The translations under genes and the position numbers were made by a program. A stretch of DNA of 36,896 nucleotides from CAWDPQ01 sp049642465. Lineage in GTDB: Bacteria; Acidobacteriota; Vicinamibacteria; Vicinamibacterales; 2-12-FULL-66-21. A model generated the notes under the pieces. That model saw only the letters and a program-made list of their open reading frames with translations, had not been told where the DNA came from and searched no databases. Positions 1 through 8,503 of this stretch are shown here, in pieces; positions within the stretch are counted from its first letter, which is position 1; every line of letters starts with the position of its first letter. The stretch covers positions 1 to 36,896 of the forward strand of contig JBAROV010000152.1 of assembly GCA_049642465.1 (NCBI GenBank), written 5' to 3'.

Positions 1-1
1 C

Positions 2-211
2 GCGCCCACCGAGCTCTACACGTATCCCGGCAACACCCATGGCATCCCGGATCCTCGGAATCAACTCGTGAAGGCCGTCAGCGAAATGGCGTGGATGGAC
101 TACTACGTGCGCGGCAAGGGGAAGAAGTTCTCGTGGCGTGAGGTGTTGAAGACGCTCGAAGAAGAAGGTGCACGCGTCAAGACGTCGACCGCGACACAGT
201 CGCAGCGCTGA
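2..211 (+). CDS. S9-family serine peptidase, C-terminal fragment
   Basis: The window opens inside a gene; 69 codons in frame from base 2 end at TGA 209-211. The readable tail contains Y-P-G-N-T-H-G-I, which matches the strand around the catalytic histidine of prolyl-oligopeptidase (S9) enzymes, followed by the terminal helix with W-M-D-Y-Y-V. In this family that segment closes the alpha/beta-hydrolase domain; the Ser and Asp of the triad would lie upstream, outside the window. The stop is only 6 nt from the stop of the convergent anti-sigma gene, and no terminator hairpin fits in the gap. Family call is good; substrate and localisation cannot be judged from the fragment. Confidence 0.75.
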   Translation, partial: APTELYTYPGNTHGIPDPRNQLVKAVSEMAWMDYYVRGKGKKFSWREVLKTLEEEGARVKTSTATQSQR

Positions 212-217
212 TGCGTT

Positions 218-1270
218 TTACCGACGACTCCAGCTACGACCGCCGTCGGCCGTCGCAAACACGCGACCGTCCGACGTGGTGACGTCTGCGTCGCGTTCGC
301 TTCGCGCGCGAACGCTCGAGAGATCGGCAGCTTCCGGGAAGATCGCTCGGCGCCACTGGTTCGTTCCCGTCGTCAGCAGAATGTAGCCGCCGCGGCCAAC
401 GAACCAGGCGACCAGCGGCGAGGGAGACGCGCCGGCCACGATCTCGCTTTGCAGTGGCACACGCTCCGTGGACCAGGTCTTCCCGCCATCGGTCGAACGC
501 TGAATCGCCTTTCCGGCCACACGCCATCGACGCGAAGCATCCGGTGAGACGACTTCGAGCGTCACATCGGCGCTCCGTGTGACGGTCACGGTCTCTGCCA
601 GCGCTTCGTCCGTGCGAAAGCGCGCCGAAGTATCGGGCTGGGCTGGAGGCGGGACCGGAGCGGCGTTTGCCGGAGAGGCCGCCGGCGCCGCTACCGGAGC
701 GGCAGGCCGGGGAACGGTGGGCGCCGGCAATTGCCGCAAGTCTCGATCCGACAACGGTGCCAGAACCGGCGCCGATGCTGACGCGGACGGTGCCTCCTTC
801 GCGCGGGCCTGTTCCGTTCTCAGTGATTGCTGATCGGCGCGCGCTTTTGTTTGAGCCGGGGTCGCGACCTGACGCTTTTCCACCGCCTGAGACTTGAGTG
901 CGTCGACTTCTGCCTGAGGCGACGGCTCTGGTGACGCTGGACGCGACGGTGAAGCCTCGGGTGAGACCACGGCCGGCTGCGACACTTCAACTGCGGGGGT
1001 TTCCATTGCGGGCCGCGGGCGGACGTTGATCCACAGCGCCAGCGCAGTAGCCCCAGCCAGGAGCGGCACGCCCCAGCGGAGGCCGACCGGCATACGCCAC
1101 CAACTGTGAGCGTGCGGCGCCGTTGCGTCCTCCGTGCGAGCCATCGCCGCAAGCAGGTGCAGACATCGCGGGCAGTCGGCCGCGTGGGCTTCAGCCGCCG
1201 CGCGTTGCTCGCGCGAAAGCGACCCATCCGCAAAGGCGGCCAGACGTTCCGCGTCGAAATGTTGATCCAT
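218..1270 (-). CDS. zinc-finger anti-sigma factor with C-terminal BNR/YCF48-like propeller blades
   Basis: A 350-aa protein read from ATG 1268-1270, 4 nt after the stop of the sigma gene; a longer in-frame start at 1396 would lie inside the sigma gene and is less likely. Residues 1-45 form an anti-sigma zinc finger (H-x3-C-x2-C, seen as H-A-A-D-C-P-R-C). One transmembrane segment follows at about 60-78, then a long Pro/Ala-rich linker, then about 110 residues with two Asp-box-like motifs (S-T-D-G-G-K-T-W and A-T-A-D-G-G-R-S-W) as in BNR or YCF48 beta-propellers. Inferred role: a membrane anchor that holds the neighbouring sigma factor, with a periplasmic domain that could sense a ligand or partner. 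The output domain is too short for a whole propeller. Confidence 0.8.
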   Translation of the reverse strand: MDQHFDAERLAAFADGSLSREQRAAAEAHAADCPRCLHLLAAMARTEDATAPHAHSWWRMPVGLRWGVPLLAGATALALWINVRPRPAMETPAVEVSQPAVVSPEASPSRPASPEPSPQAEVDALKSQAVEKRQVATPAQTKARADQQSLRTEQARAKEAPSASASAPVLAPLSDRDLRQLPAPTVPRPAAPVAAPAASPANAAPVPPPAQPDTSARFRTDEALAETVTVTRSADVTLEVVSPDASRRWRVAGKAIQRSTDGGKTWSTERVPLQSEIVAGASPSPLVAWFVGRGGYILLTTGTNQWRRAIFPEAADLSSVRARSERDADVTTSDGRVFATADGGRSWSRR

Positions 1271-1274
1271 GTCT

Positions 1275-2144
1275 CTACTCTGAACGTTCCCACGCGCGAT
1301 TCTTGCGGGGTGTATCGCCCTGGAACAGCTCGGCCATGTCGAGCATCCCGCCATCGTCCATTGCGGACGCCAGGCAGCGCGCGATGTCGGCCTCATTCAT
1401 TCGAGCGCTGTGTCGTAATTGGGCTTCGACGTCCGCTTTCAGCACCTTGCGAGTCCTCGCGAGATGCCGGGATACCGTGGCCTCGTGCTCGCCGGTGATC
1501 CGGCCGATCTGCGCGAGTGTCAGGTCGTGTTCGTAATAGCTGCGCAAACGCAGTCGATCCTTTGCAGCCAAGCGTCCGACGGCTGCGTGCAACGCATCGC
1601 GAACAAGCGCCGCGAAGCGCTGAGCGTCCGGGTCGGTCGCCCGCTCTGGTATCGAGGCGACTTGATCATCGTCGAGCGGCAGACTGCGGCGCTCGATTCG
1701 AATGCGATCCACCCACCGTTGCGCGAGGACCGCACGCAGCCACGTCGCAAGACTGCTGCGACCGTGAAAGTAGTGAAACAGCGAGTGGCAACCCTCGGCT
1801 GTGCCGCGCACGCCATACAGTTCCGCGTACAGCGAATCGGCAACCTCACGTGCCGCACCCGACGCATCCAGCGCGTCGGCGGCCCGGTAGAGCACCGAAC
1901 GGTGCGCCGCGATGAAATATTCCCAGGCTCGCTCGTCTCCGACGCTACAGGCGCAGGCGAGCGCGAGGTCTTCGAGGTGAAGACCATCGAGGTATCGCTC
2001 GAGCTGGCGCGCTGCGGGAACGGTTCCTGGAAACACACGGTCGATGCCTCGTTCCAGCGCTTCGCGGAAGACATCCAACGGAACGGACCAGCGCTCGCCG
2101 TTCGCTTTACGGTAGACACGTTCGAGCAGGCGGTGCTCAAGCAT
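1275..2144 (-). CDS. ECF-type RNA polymerase sigma factor
   Basis: 289 aa. The central part has a sigma region-2-like helix bundle (around E-R-A-W-E-Y-F and the following acidic helix), and the C-terminal third has a region-4 helix-turn-helix (L-T-L-A-Q-I-G...H-E-A-T-V-S-R-H-L-A-R-T-R). It carries about 60 extra N-terminal residues compared with short ECF factors, as seen in some larger acidobacterial sigma-70-like regulators. It is co-transcribed with the anti-sigma gene just downstream, the usual arrangement of a sigma/anti-sigma pair. It is divergent from the ADOP permease, with 56 bp between start codons; autoregulation and control of that transporter are plausible but not shown. No strong Shine-Dalgarno sequence is visible. 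Confidence 0.85.
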   Translation of the reverse strand: MLEHRLLERVYRKANGERWSVPLDVFREALERGIDRVFPGTVPAARQLERYLDGLHLEDLALACACSVGDERAWEYFIAAHRSVLYRAADALDASGAAREVADSLYAELYGVRGTAEGCHSLFHYFHGRSSLATWLRAVLAQRWVDRIRIERRSLPLDDDQVASIPERATDPDAQRFAALVRDALHAAVGRLAAKDRLRLRSYYEHDLTLAQIGRITGEHEATVSRHLARTRKVLKADVEAQLRHSARMNEADIARCLASAMDDGGMLDMAELFQGDTPRKNRAWERSE

Positions 2145-2200
2145 CCGCCCAACGAGTCGAATAAACTTCCATCCTGGACATTTCGTCTTAATCCCTGAAT

Positions 2201-4702
2201 ATGGTCAACCTGAAGCTCGCTCTGCGCACCCTCTTCAAGTCTCCTTTCGTAACGCTCGTCGCCATCATCTCACTGGCGCTCGGCATTGGCGCGAATGCGG
2301 CGATTTTTTCGCTCTTCAACCAGATGCTGCTCCGTCCTCTGCCGGCGCCGGAGCCGTGGCGCCTGGTCAACCTCAGCGCCCCTGGACCCAAGCCTGGCTC
2401 GCAGTCCTGCAACCAGGCCGGCAGCTGCGACGACGTATTCAGCTACGCCATGTTTCGCGACCTGGAGCGCGAGCAGAAAGTGTTCACCAGCATCGCCGCC
2501 CATCGGCTGTTCGGCGCAAATCTCGCGTACCGCGGACAGACGATGAACGGTGAAGGCATGTTGGTGTCGGGGAGCTACTTCCCGGTGCTCGGTATTCAGC
2601 CGGCAGTGGGCCGGCTGCTCAGCCCGCAGGACGACCAGAAAGTCGGCGAATCGCTGGTCGTCGTCTTGAGCCACAGTTATTGGACGTCGCGTTTCGATCG
2701 CAACCCGTCTGTCGTCGGCGAAACTCTCGTCGTCAACGGACAGCACCTGACGATTGTCGGCGTGGCTGCACCGGGCTTCGAAGGAACGACGCTCGGCGCG
2801 AAACCGCAGGTCTTTGTTCCGATCACGCTGCGCGGCGTCATGGAACCTGGGTTCAACCGATTTCACAATCGAACGACCTACTGGGCGTACCTCTTTGCGA
2901 GGCTCAGACCGGGCGTTTCGATCGATGAAGCGCGGACGCAAATCAACGTGCCGTACCGTGCGATCGTGAACGACGTTGAAGCGCCGCTGCAAAAAGGCAT
3001 GAGCGACCAGAGGCTCGCACAGTTCAGAGCGAGACAGGTCGGAGTCGAGGACGGCGCGCGCGGGCAAAGCTCGGTGGACGGCGACGCCCGAACCCCACTC
3101 CGCCTGCTCATGGGAGTCACCGGTCTGGTACTCCTGATCGCCTGTGCAAATATCGCGAATCTCCTGCTCGCCCGTTCCGCCGCGCGCGCCAACGAGATGG
3201 CGATTCGCCTGTCAATCGGCGCGAGTCGATGGCAGCTCGTCACGCAACTCCTGGTCGAGTCCTGCTTGCTCGCCTTGCTCGGGGGCATTGCCGGCATCGT
3301 CGTTGCGCAATGGACGTTGGATTTGATTTTTTCACTCCTCCCGACCGAAGCGGCATCAACCCTCCAGCCGCGTATCGACTCGACGGTGGCGCTCTTTGCC
3401 GCGGCGCTGACGGTTGGGACGGGACTGCTGTTCGGACTCTTTCCCGCGCTCCACAGTACGCGACCCGATCTCCTGTCCACACTCAAGGGCCAAGCGGGGC
3501 AACCCTCCGGCGCACGCGCCGCAGCGCGATTCCGCACGACCCTCGCCACAGCGCAGATTGCGATCTCGATGGCCTTGCTCGTTGCGGCCGGCCTCTTTAC
3601 CAAGAGTCTGATGAACGTGTCGCGCGTCGAACTTGGAATCAAGATCGATCACCTTCTCACGTTCGGGGTTTCCCCGGAATTGAATGGATACACGCCCGAA
3701 CGGTCGCTGCAATTCTTCCAGCGGCTCGAAGATGAACTGGCGGCACAGCCCGGCGTGAGCAACGTCTCGGCCTCACTCGTCCCCGCGCTCGCAGGCAGCA
3801 ATTGGGGCAGCGATGTCGCGGTCGAAGGCTTCAAGGCGGGCCCCGACACGAACAGCAACTCGCGGTTCAACGAGATTGGACCCGGCTACTTCAAAACGAT
3901 GGGAATTCAGCTCATCGCCGGACGCGAGTTCACGCGGGCTGACATGCTCAAGGCGCCGAAAGTCGCGGTCGTCAACGAAGCATTCGCGAAAAAGTTCAAC
4001 CTCGGTCGCGAGGTCGTCGGAAAACGCATCGGGTCGGAAGGCGGCAGCGGCAGTGCGCTCGATACCGAGATTGTCGGCTTCGTGCAAGACGCGAAATACA
4101 GTGAGGTTCGCGACGCTGTGCCACCGCTGTTCTTTCGCCCGTATATGCAGGACGACCGCGTCGGCGCCATGACCTTCTACGTTCGCACGTCGGTCGAACC
4201 GGGAGGCTTTCTGCAGAACGTACGGAAGGTGGTCGCCGGCCTCGATCCAAACCTGCCGCTCGAAAACGTCCGGACGATGTCCGAACAGGTTAGAGAGAAC
4301 GTGTTCATGGATCGCATGATTAGCACGCTGTCCGCTGGATTCGCGTCGCTCGCCACTCTGCTCGCGGCGGTGGGACTCTACGGGGTGCTCGCCTACACGG
4401 TGGCTCAACGCACGCGAGAGATCGGGTTGAGGATGGCGCTCGGCGCGGCGCCTGGACGCGTGCGCCGGATGGTGCTCGGTCAGGTGGGGATGATGACCGC
4501 CATCGGCGGCGCGGTGGGATTGCTCGCTGGTGCGTGGGCGGGGCGCGGAGCGAGCGTGCTGCTTTTCGAGATGAAGCCCTACGATCCCGTCGTTCTGACG
4601 GTGTCGGCGATCCTCATGGCGCTGGTGGCGCTTGGAGCCGGGTTTATTCCGGCGCACCGCGCGTCACGCGTCGAACCGATGCGCGCGCTGCGTTATGAAT
4701 GA
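2201..4702 (+). CDS. ADOP-type MacB/FtsX-like ABC transporter permease (1)
   Basis: 833 aa. The protein has the duplicated layout of acidobacterial ADOP permeases: an N-terminal membrane helix (I-S-L-A-L-G-I-G-A-N-A-A-I-F), a MacB-like periplasmic core, an FtsX bundle near residues 305-420 (L-L-I-A-C-A-N-I-A-N-L-L-L-A-R), a second N-helix and periplasmic core, and a C-terminal FtsX bundle (Q-R-T-R-E-I-G-L-R-M-A-L-G-A). Relatives are thought to act in export or mechanotransmission and usually lie apart from an ATPase gene; none is nearby here. No Shine-Dalgarno sequence precedes the ATG. It ends at the edge of an intergenic repeat element. Family certain, substrate unknown. Confidence 0.92.
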   Translation: MVNLKLALRTLFKSPFVTLVAIISLALGIGANAAIFSLFNQMLLRPLPAPEPWRLVNLSAPGPKPGSQSCNQAGSCDDVFSYAMFRDLEREQKVFTSIAAHRLFGANLAYRGQTMNGEGMLVSGSYFPVLGIQPAVGRLLSPQDDQKVGESLVVVLSHSYWTSRFDRNPSVVGETLVVNGQHLTIVGVAAPGFEGTTLGAKPQVFVPITLRGVMEPGFNRFHNRTTYWAYLFARLRPGVSIDEARTQINVPYRAIVNDVEAPLQKGMSDQRLAQFRARQVGVEDGARGQSSVDGDARTPLRLLMGVTGLVLLIACANIANLLLARSAARANEMAIRLSIGASRWQLVTQLLVESCLLALLGGIAGIVVAQWTLDLIFSLLPTEAASTLQPRIDSTVALFAAALTVGTGLLFGLFPALHSTRPDLLSTLKGQAGQPSGARAAARFRTTLATAQIAISMALLVAAGLFTKSLMNVSRVELGIKIDHLLTFGVSPELNGYTPERSLQFFQRLEDELAAQPGVSNVSASLVPALAGSNWGSDVAVEGFKAGPDTNSNSRFNEIGPGYFKTMGIQLIAGREFTRADMLKAPKVAVVNEAFAKKFNLGREVVGKRIGSEGGSGSALDTEIVGFVQDAKYSEVRDAVPPLFFRPYMQDDRVGAMTFYVRTSVEPGGFLQNVRKVVAGLDPNLPLENVRTMSEQVRENVFMDRMISTLSAGFASLATLLAAVGLYGVLAYTVAQRTREIGLRMALGAAPGRVRRMVLGQVGMMTAIGGAVGLLAGAWAGRGASVLLFEMKPYDPVVLTVSAILMALVALGAGFIPAHRASRVEPMRALRYE

Positions 4703-4786
4703 GGACGGCCCGCCTTCACTGTCGCGCTGAGCGCAGGCGACAGCTACGGCGAGGCCCGCCGAAGCCGTGGCGAAGGCGGGGAGGTC
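4703..4786 (-). repeat. REP/MITE-like intergenic element, copy A
   Basis: The reverse complement aligns along nearly its whole length with copies at 16832-16919 and 23503-23588. Shared parts in order: a hairpin with CCCGCC/GGCGGG arms, a spacer CCTCGCCGTAGC, a second hairpin with TGTCGC/GCGACA arms, and an end GAAGGCGGGCCGTCC. The element fills the 93-bp gap between the convergent ADOP and VWA genes and begins on the base after the ADOP stop codon, so it may serve as a bidirectional terminator or mRNA-end hairpin. Confidence 0.85.
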
Positions 4787-4795
4787 GGTCGGACG

Positions 4796-5755
4796 TTACT
4801 GTTCTGAAGGTTTTTCCGCCAGGTATCCACGACGCGCGCGGACGGTGAGATCGGGCCGCTTCACCTTGACCTCCAGCCGATGATTCTTGCCATCCAGCTT
4901 TGACGGCTCGAAGCCAAGCGCGTACTGACGATGCAACTCGTCGGCGACTTTCGCGAAGGTGGACGGGAGATCGGCGCCTCGTATCAGTTCGAAGTAGCCC
5001 CCGCCGCTTTCAGCCGCGATCCGGGGGAGCCCGGCATCGGGCTTCTCGATAACACGGTCGGGCCGTCCCGTAGCGCCCGGGCCGGCGCGCACGGTTCCCC
5101 CGAATCCGCCGCTGCCGCGTAGGAAACGCTCGCGCGCGAGTCCAATCGCGTACACCATCACGTTTTCAGCTTGCGCGGCACGCGCCGCGTCCGAGTAGCC
5201 TACCGTCCGGCCCCCCATCGGACTGTCCACGCCATCGGTAAAGACCAGGATCACGCGACGGCCCTCCTGATGCCGGAGCGCGGTCACGCCAACGCTCACG
5301 GCATTCCAGAGTGGCGTGGGGCCGGCGGGCTGCAACTCACTCCGCAGGATGGTCAGCAACTCGCCTCGATCGCTCGTGAAATCGCGCGGGTCGAGTTGAA
5401 TACGGGAGGCAAAACTCCCGATCCGCGCCTTGTCTGCCGGCAGCAGTGCCTTCACAAATTCGCCTGCGGCGACTTCAACCAGACGGAAATTCATGCGCAT
5501 GCTCGCACTGCGATCGAGCAGCATGACCACCGAAATGGGCTGGACGGAGCTTTCGAAGACCGTGAGATTCTGCCGCTTCCCGTTGTCGAAGACCTCGAAA
5601 TCATCTCGCGTGAGATCGCCAACGAGGCGTCCGTCCGAATCGCGCACAGTTGCATAGATCGCGACGGTCTGCGCCCTCGTGCGAAACGGCTGCTGATCGC
5701 CGACGAGCGCAACCGAAGCGGAGAAGAGTGCGAACGCGAGGGTCGCCCGGACCAT
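4796..5755 (-). CDS. VWFA-related acidobacterial secreted protein
   Basis: 319 aa from ATG 5753-5755. An upstream in-frame start at 5797 would overlap the DUF2090 gene and put 14 basic residues before the signal peptide. The chosen start gives a clean signal sequence (M-V-R-A-T-L-A-F-A-L-F). A short beta domain follows (V-R-D-S-D-G-R-L-V-G-D-L...D-F-E-V-F-D-N-G-K), typical of the 'VWFA-related Acidobacterial' family. The von Willebrand A domain then has an intact MIDAS motif D-R-S-A-S near residues 81-85 and F-T-D-G-V-D-S. The C-terminal part (R-Q-Y-A-L-G-F) is also family-typical. Probable extracytoplasmic metal-dependent adhesion or scaffolding role; partner unknown. Confidence 0.88.
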   Translation of the reverse strand: MVRATLAFALFSASVALVGDQQPFRTRAQTVAIYATVRDSDGRLVGDLTRDDFEVFDNGKRQNLTVFESSVQPISVVMLLDRSASMRMNFRLVEVAAGEFVKALLPADKARIGSFASRIQLDPRDFTSDRGELLTILRSELQPAGPTPLWNAVSVGVTALRHQEGRRVILVFTDGVDSPMGGRTVGYSDAARAAQAENVMVYAIGLARERFLRGSGGFGGTVRAGPGATGRPDRVIEKPDAGLPRIAAESGGGYFELIRGADLPSTFAKVADELHRQYALGFEPSKLDGKNHRLEVKVKRPDLTVRARRGYLAEKPSEQ

Positions 5756-5763
5756 ATGAGTTG

Positions 5764-6636
5764 TTAGTCGTGCACGACGGCGGCGCGATGCTTCCACTGC
5801 ACCACGAGACCCAGGTAGGTTGACGCCATTGATTCAACGGCTGCACCCGCATCCGTGCGGCCCAGCAAATACGCCGTACAAGGACCCCAGAACACCGAGC
5901 GGCCGATGGCAAAACCGGCCGTGGATGGAAGGCCTGCCGCCGCCTCGAACCACTTTTCAATCATCGCGGCGTCGGCGCCTTTACCCAGGATGAGCTGTTT
6001 CGGTCGTGGATGCTCGCGGATGGCTGCATCGATGATCGCGGCGCCAGTCCCGCTGCTCGTCCCTTCAATCTTCCAGAGATCGGGCACCAGGTCGCGCCGA
6101 TACGCCTCGCGAATGACCGACGCGAGAATCGTCGGGCGGCCGCGCTCTTCGAACTCGCGCTCGTCTTCCCCATGCCTCATGATGATGATTTCCACGAGGA
6201 GCGGCATACCGGCCCGACGGCACCACGCCTGAAGCTCGAGGAGCATCCGCATCTGGCCTTCTTTCGCAGACTCTTCCCACTCCGGACGATATCGCACGAG
6301 GACTTTCGCGAAACTGTTGCCTGGCAAGCCGGCATGAAACGGCTCGTCCTGCCACTCCAGCGGAAACTTGCCCGCACGTTCGACCGGCGTGCCCACCGCG
6401 ATGCCAGCTGCTTTTGCCGCGGCCACCGCGCTCGCGCCATACATCGAATCGAGCAGCAACGCGCCGTACTGGCGGACGTCATCCGAACGATCGCGGGCCT
6501 GACGAAACGCCTCGAAAATGAGCGTCTTCCCCTCCGCGATGCGGGTTCTGGCCACGCCCGCAGCGTCACACCATTCCTCCCACTGCCACCGATGATCGGA
6601 TGCAAGCATGTAAATGCGGGACAAATTCATTGACAT
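5764..6636 (-). CDS. stand-alone DUF2090 protein, candidate 2-deoxy-5-keto-gluconate-6-phosphate aldolase
   Basis: 290 aa. Resembles the DUF2090 domain that in many proteobacteria is fused behind IolC. Visible marks are A-S-D-H-R-W near residue 14, K-V-L-V-R-Y (K111) and the conserved D-L-W-K-I-E-G (K189). These suit a class-I-aldolase-like TIM barrel with a Schiff-base lysine; which lysine is used cannot be decided here. In inositol breakdown it would split 2-deoxy-5-keto-gluconate-6-phosphate into DHAP and malonate semialdehyde, the IolJ step, which is otherwise unrepresented. The gene diverges from a PfkB kinase with 15 bp between starts. In-frame ATGs at 6630 and 6609 are alternatives; none has a clear Shine-Dalgarno. 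Family assignment firm, reaction inferred. Confidence 0.78.
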   Translation of the reverse strand: MSMNLSRIYMLASDHRWQWEEWCDAAGVARTRIAEGKTLIFEAFRQARDRSDDVRQYGALLLDSMYGASAVAAAKAAGIAVGTPVERAGKFPLEWQDEPFHAGLPGNSFAKVLVRYRPEWEESAKEGQMRMLLELQAWCRRAGMPLLVEIIIMRHGEDEREFEERGRPTILASVIREAYRRDLVPDLWKIEGTSSGTGAAIIDAAIREHPRPKQLILGKGADAAMIEKWFEAAAGLPSTAGFAIGRSVFWGPCTAYLLGRTDAGAAVESMASTYLGLVVQWKHRAAVVHD

Positions 6637-6651
6637 ATACTGGGCGGGCCC

Positions 6652-7581
6652 ATGTCATCACCCGCGATCTGGGACGTTGTCGGTATCGGCGCCAACTCGG
6701 TCGATTATGTGTATCGGCTCCCGGCCTATCCGGAGCCGGATGGCCCGAATGCGAAGATGCGCATCTCGAGCCATTCGATTTCGTGCGGCGGCCAGATGGC
6801 CACGGCACTCTCGACCTGCGCCGCCCTCGGCCTCCGCACCAAGTATATCGGGGCCACCGGCACTGATGACAACGGGCGGCGCATTCGCGATGAGCTGGCC
6901 CGCCGCGACATCGACTCCACTGACGTCGTCATTCGCGACCTCGCCAACCAGTTCGCGATCATTCTCGTTGACGAACACTCTGGCGAGCGCATCGTGATGT
7001 GGGACCGCGACGAGCGACTGGCGCTGCGAACGCGCGAGTTGCCGGCAGAGTTGCTGACGGCTACCCGAGTGCTCCACGTGGACGATGTGGATCAGGCCGC
7101 GGCGATTGCCGCCGCCCGAATCGGACGCGACGCCGGGCTGCACGTCACGAGCGATATCGATCGTATTACCGATCGCACCGAGGATCTGGTCGCCGCCGTT
7201 ACGCTTCCGATATTTGCTGAACACGTGACACCCACCCTGACCGGAGAGGCGGATCCCGAACGCGCCTTACGGAAGCTCCGGAAGCGTCACGACGGATGGT
7301 TGTGCATCACGCTCGGCTCGCGGGGTGCGGTGCTCCTCGATGGCGACCGCTTCCATCACGTACCAGCTTTTCGCGTCGATGCCGTGGACACCACCGGCGC
7401 CGGCGATGTGTTTCGCGGCGCCTTCATCTACGCCATGCTGCGCGGGCACGAACCGGCCGATGTGCTTCGCTACGCCAACGCCGCGGCCGGACTGAGCTGC
7501 ACGAAGCTCGGCGCGATCAATGGCGTGCCGACGATGGAAGATGTGCAACGAGTACTGAGAGAAGTCCCGGTCAGGACGTGA
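6652..7581 (+). CDS. PfkB-family carbohydrate kinase (not IolC)
   Basis: 309 aa, ribokinase fold. The N-terminal substrate lid is seen in D-V-V-G-I-G-A-N-S-V-D and S-C-G-G-Q-M-A-T-A; the ATP/anion-hole motif D-T-T-G-A-G-D lies at 246-252 with D252 as catalytic base. It differs clearly from the true IolC at 13025 and is nearer to general ribokinase-like sugar kinases. Its position between DUF2090 and iolB suggests a sugar, inositol isomer or deoxy-keto acid substrate, but the sequence alone does not say which. A possible -10 box TATACT (6636-6641) lies 10 nt before the ATG and no Shine-Dalgarno is evident, so a very short leader is possible. Convergent with iolB across a terminator hairpin. 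Confidence 0.85.
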   Translation: MSSPAIWDVVGIGANSVDYVYRLPAYPEPDGPNAKMRISSHSISCGGQMATALSTCAALGLRTKYIGATGTDDNGRRIRDELARRDIDSTDVVIRDLANQFAIILVDEHSGERIVMWDRDERLALRTRELPAELLTATRVLHVDDVDQAAAIAAARIGRDAGLHVTSDIDRITDRTEDLVAAVTLPIFAEHVTPTLTGEADPERALRKLRKRHDGWLCITLGSRGAVLLDGDRFHHVPAFRVDAVDTTGAGDVFRGAFIYAMLRGHEPADVLRYANAAAGLSCTKLGAINGVPTMEDVQRVLREVPVRT

Positions 7582-7587
7582 CGAAAC

Positions 7588-7606
7588 AAGGGAGACGCAC
7601 TCCCTT
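7588..7606. terminator. bidirectional hairpin between convergent PfkB kinase and iolB
   Basis: A perfect inverted repeat AAGGGAG / CTCCCTT around the loop ACGCA. It occupies almost the entire 25-bp gap between the two stop codons (7579-7581 plus strand; 7607-7609 minus strand). There is no long T tract, so it may act as a transcript-end stabiliser as much as an intrinsic terminator. Confidence 0.65.
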
Positions 7607-8494
7607 CTAGCGGAGCCATGATGGCACCGGCGGCGCGGCCGGCGAATACGGCGGCGGAACGATCGGCACGCGTGGATCCGGAGCGGGCCAGCGCTGACGG
7701 AACGGGGCATACCTCGGATCATCACTAGCCGCCATGCTGCGGCGCGACCCGGCAAGCACATTCAGATAGTAGGCGTCGAATCCGTGCGCCGCGACGAAGG
7801 GATGATAGCCGTCGCGCACGAGAACGAGTTCGCCATCCCGAACCGTGAGCGTGACATCCGGTCGATCTTTCGGACCGTACAGGCGCTGCACGCCGAAGGC
7901 GTCGCGTCCCCGAAATCGATAGTAGTAGGTCTCGTCGAGATCGACTTCGCTCGGCGGCGCGTCGCGATCGTGTTTGTGCGGTGGATAACTCGACCAGTTC
8001 CCGCCTGGGGTATAGACCTCGCAGATCATCAGTCGATCGGCCGGAAAGGCTGGCGGCAAAATATCCACAATCTGCCGCGTCGCGTTGCCACCGCCACGAA
8101 TTTCGAACCCGCAGTCCTCAGGACGAATCACGCGCACCGGGAAGCGTTTTTTCGCCGGTGCGGCGCACTCCGCGATTTGCGTGCGCGGTCCCGCCAACAC
8201 CGTGAAAGCCGTCTCGCGAGGCACATAGATCGCGTGCGGATAGGCGTTGAATACATCGGCGCGCGGTCCGAGTGAATGACGACGGCCGTCGCACTCGACA
8301 TCGCACGCCCCCTCAAGAAGCACCAGGCAGACTTCTTCCTGACGGGTGGCGCTGCGCCACCTGCTGGCAGGCGCCAGTTGATGGACCGCGAAGCGAACGA
8401 ATTTCCACCCCGCCTGCCGCTGAGTGACGCCAACGGTCACCCCGGACCTGCGTGGTGGAACTGTCCGTGGTACCAATCGGTTCTTCGCGGCCAT
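7607..8494 (-). CDS. iolB: 5-deoxy-glucuronate isomerase IolB
   Basis: 295 aa, slightly longer than typical IolB because of a Pro-rich C-terminus. It has the bicupin fold, with the metal-site motif P-P-H-K-H-D (H173, H175), the acidic ligand in D-E-T-Y-Y-Y-R-F (E188) and D-G-Y-H-P (H231), all hallmarks of the KduI/IolB family. It isomerises 5-deoxy-glucuronate, the IolD product, to 2-deoxy-5-keto-D-gluconate, the IolC substrate. Last gene of the minus-strand transport/iolG/iolB operon. Its Shine-Dalgarno AGGAG (complement of 8501-8505) overlaps the iolG stop codon, implying translational coupling. Confidence 0.93.
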   Translation of the reverse strand: MAAKNRLVPRTVPPRRSGVTVGVTQRQAGWKFVRFAVHQLAPASRWRSATRQEEVCLVLLEGACDVECDGRRHSLGPRADVFNAYPHAIYVPRETAFTVLAGPRTQIAECAAPAKKRFPVRVIRPEDCGFEIRGGGNATRQIVDILPPAFPADRLMICEVYTPGGNWSSYPPHKHDRDAPPSEVDLDETYYYRFRGRDAFGVQRLYGPKDRPDVTLTVRDGELVLVRDGYHPFVAAHGFDAYYLNVLAGSRRSMAASDDPRYAPFRQRWPAPDPRVPIVPPPYSPAAPPVPSWLR

Positions 8495-8503
8495 GTTTGA
8501 CTC

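Noticed and set aside
6652..7581. Calling the PfkB kinase at 6652 IolC
   Set aside because: The protein at 13025 has the IolC-specific N-terminus and is followed directly by iolD and iolE; the 6652 protein lacks those features.
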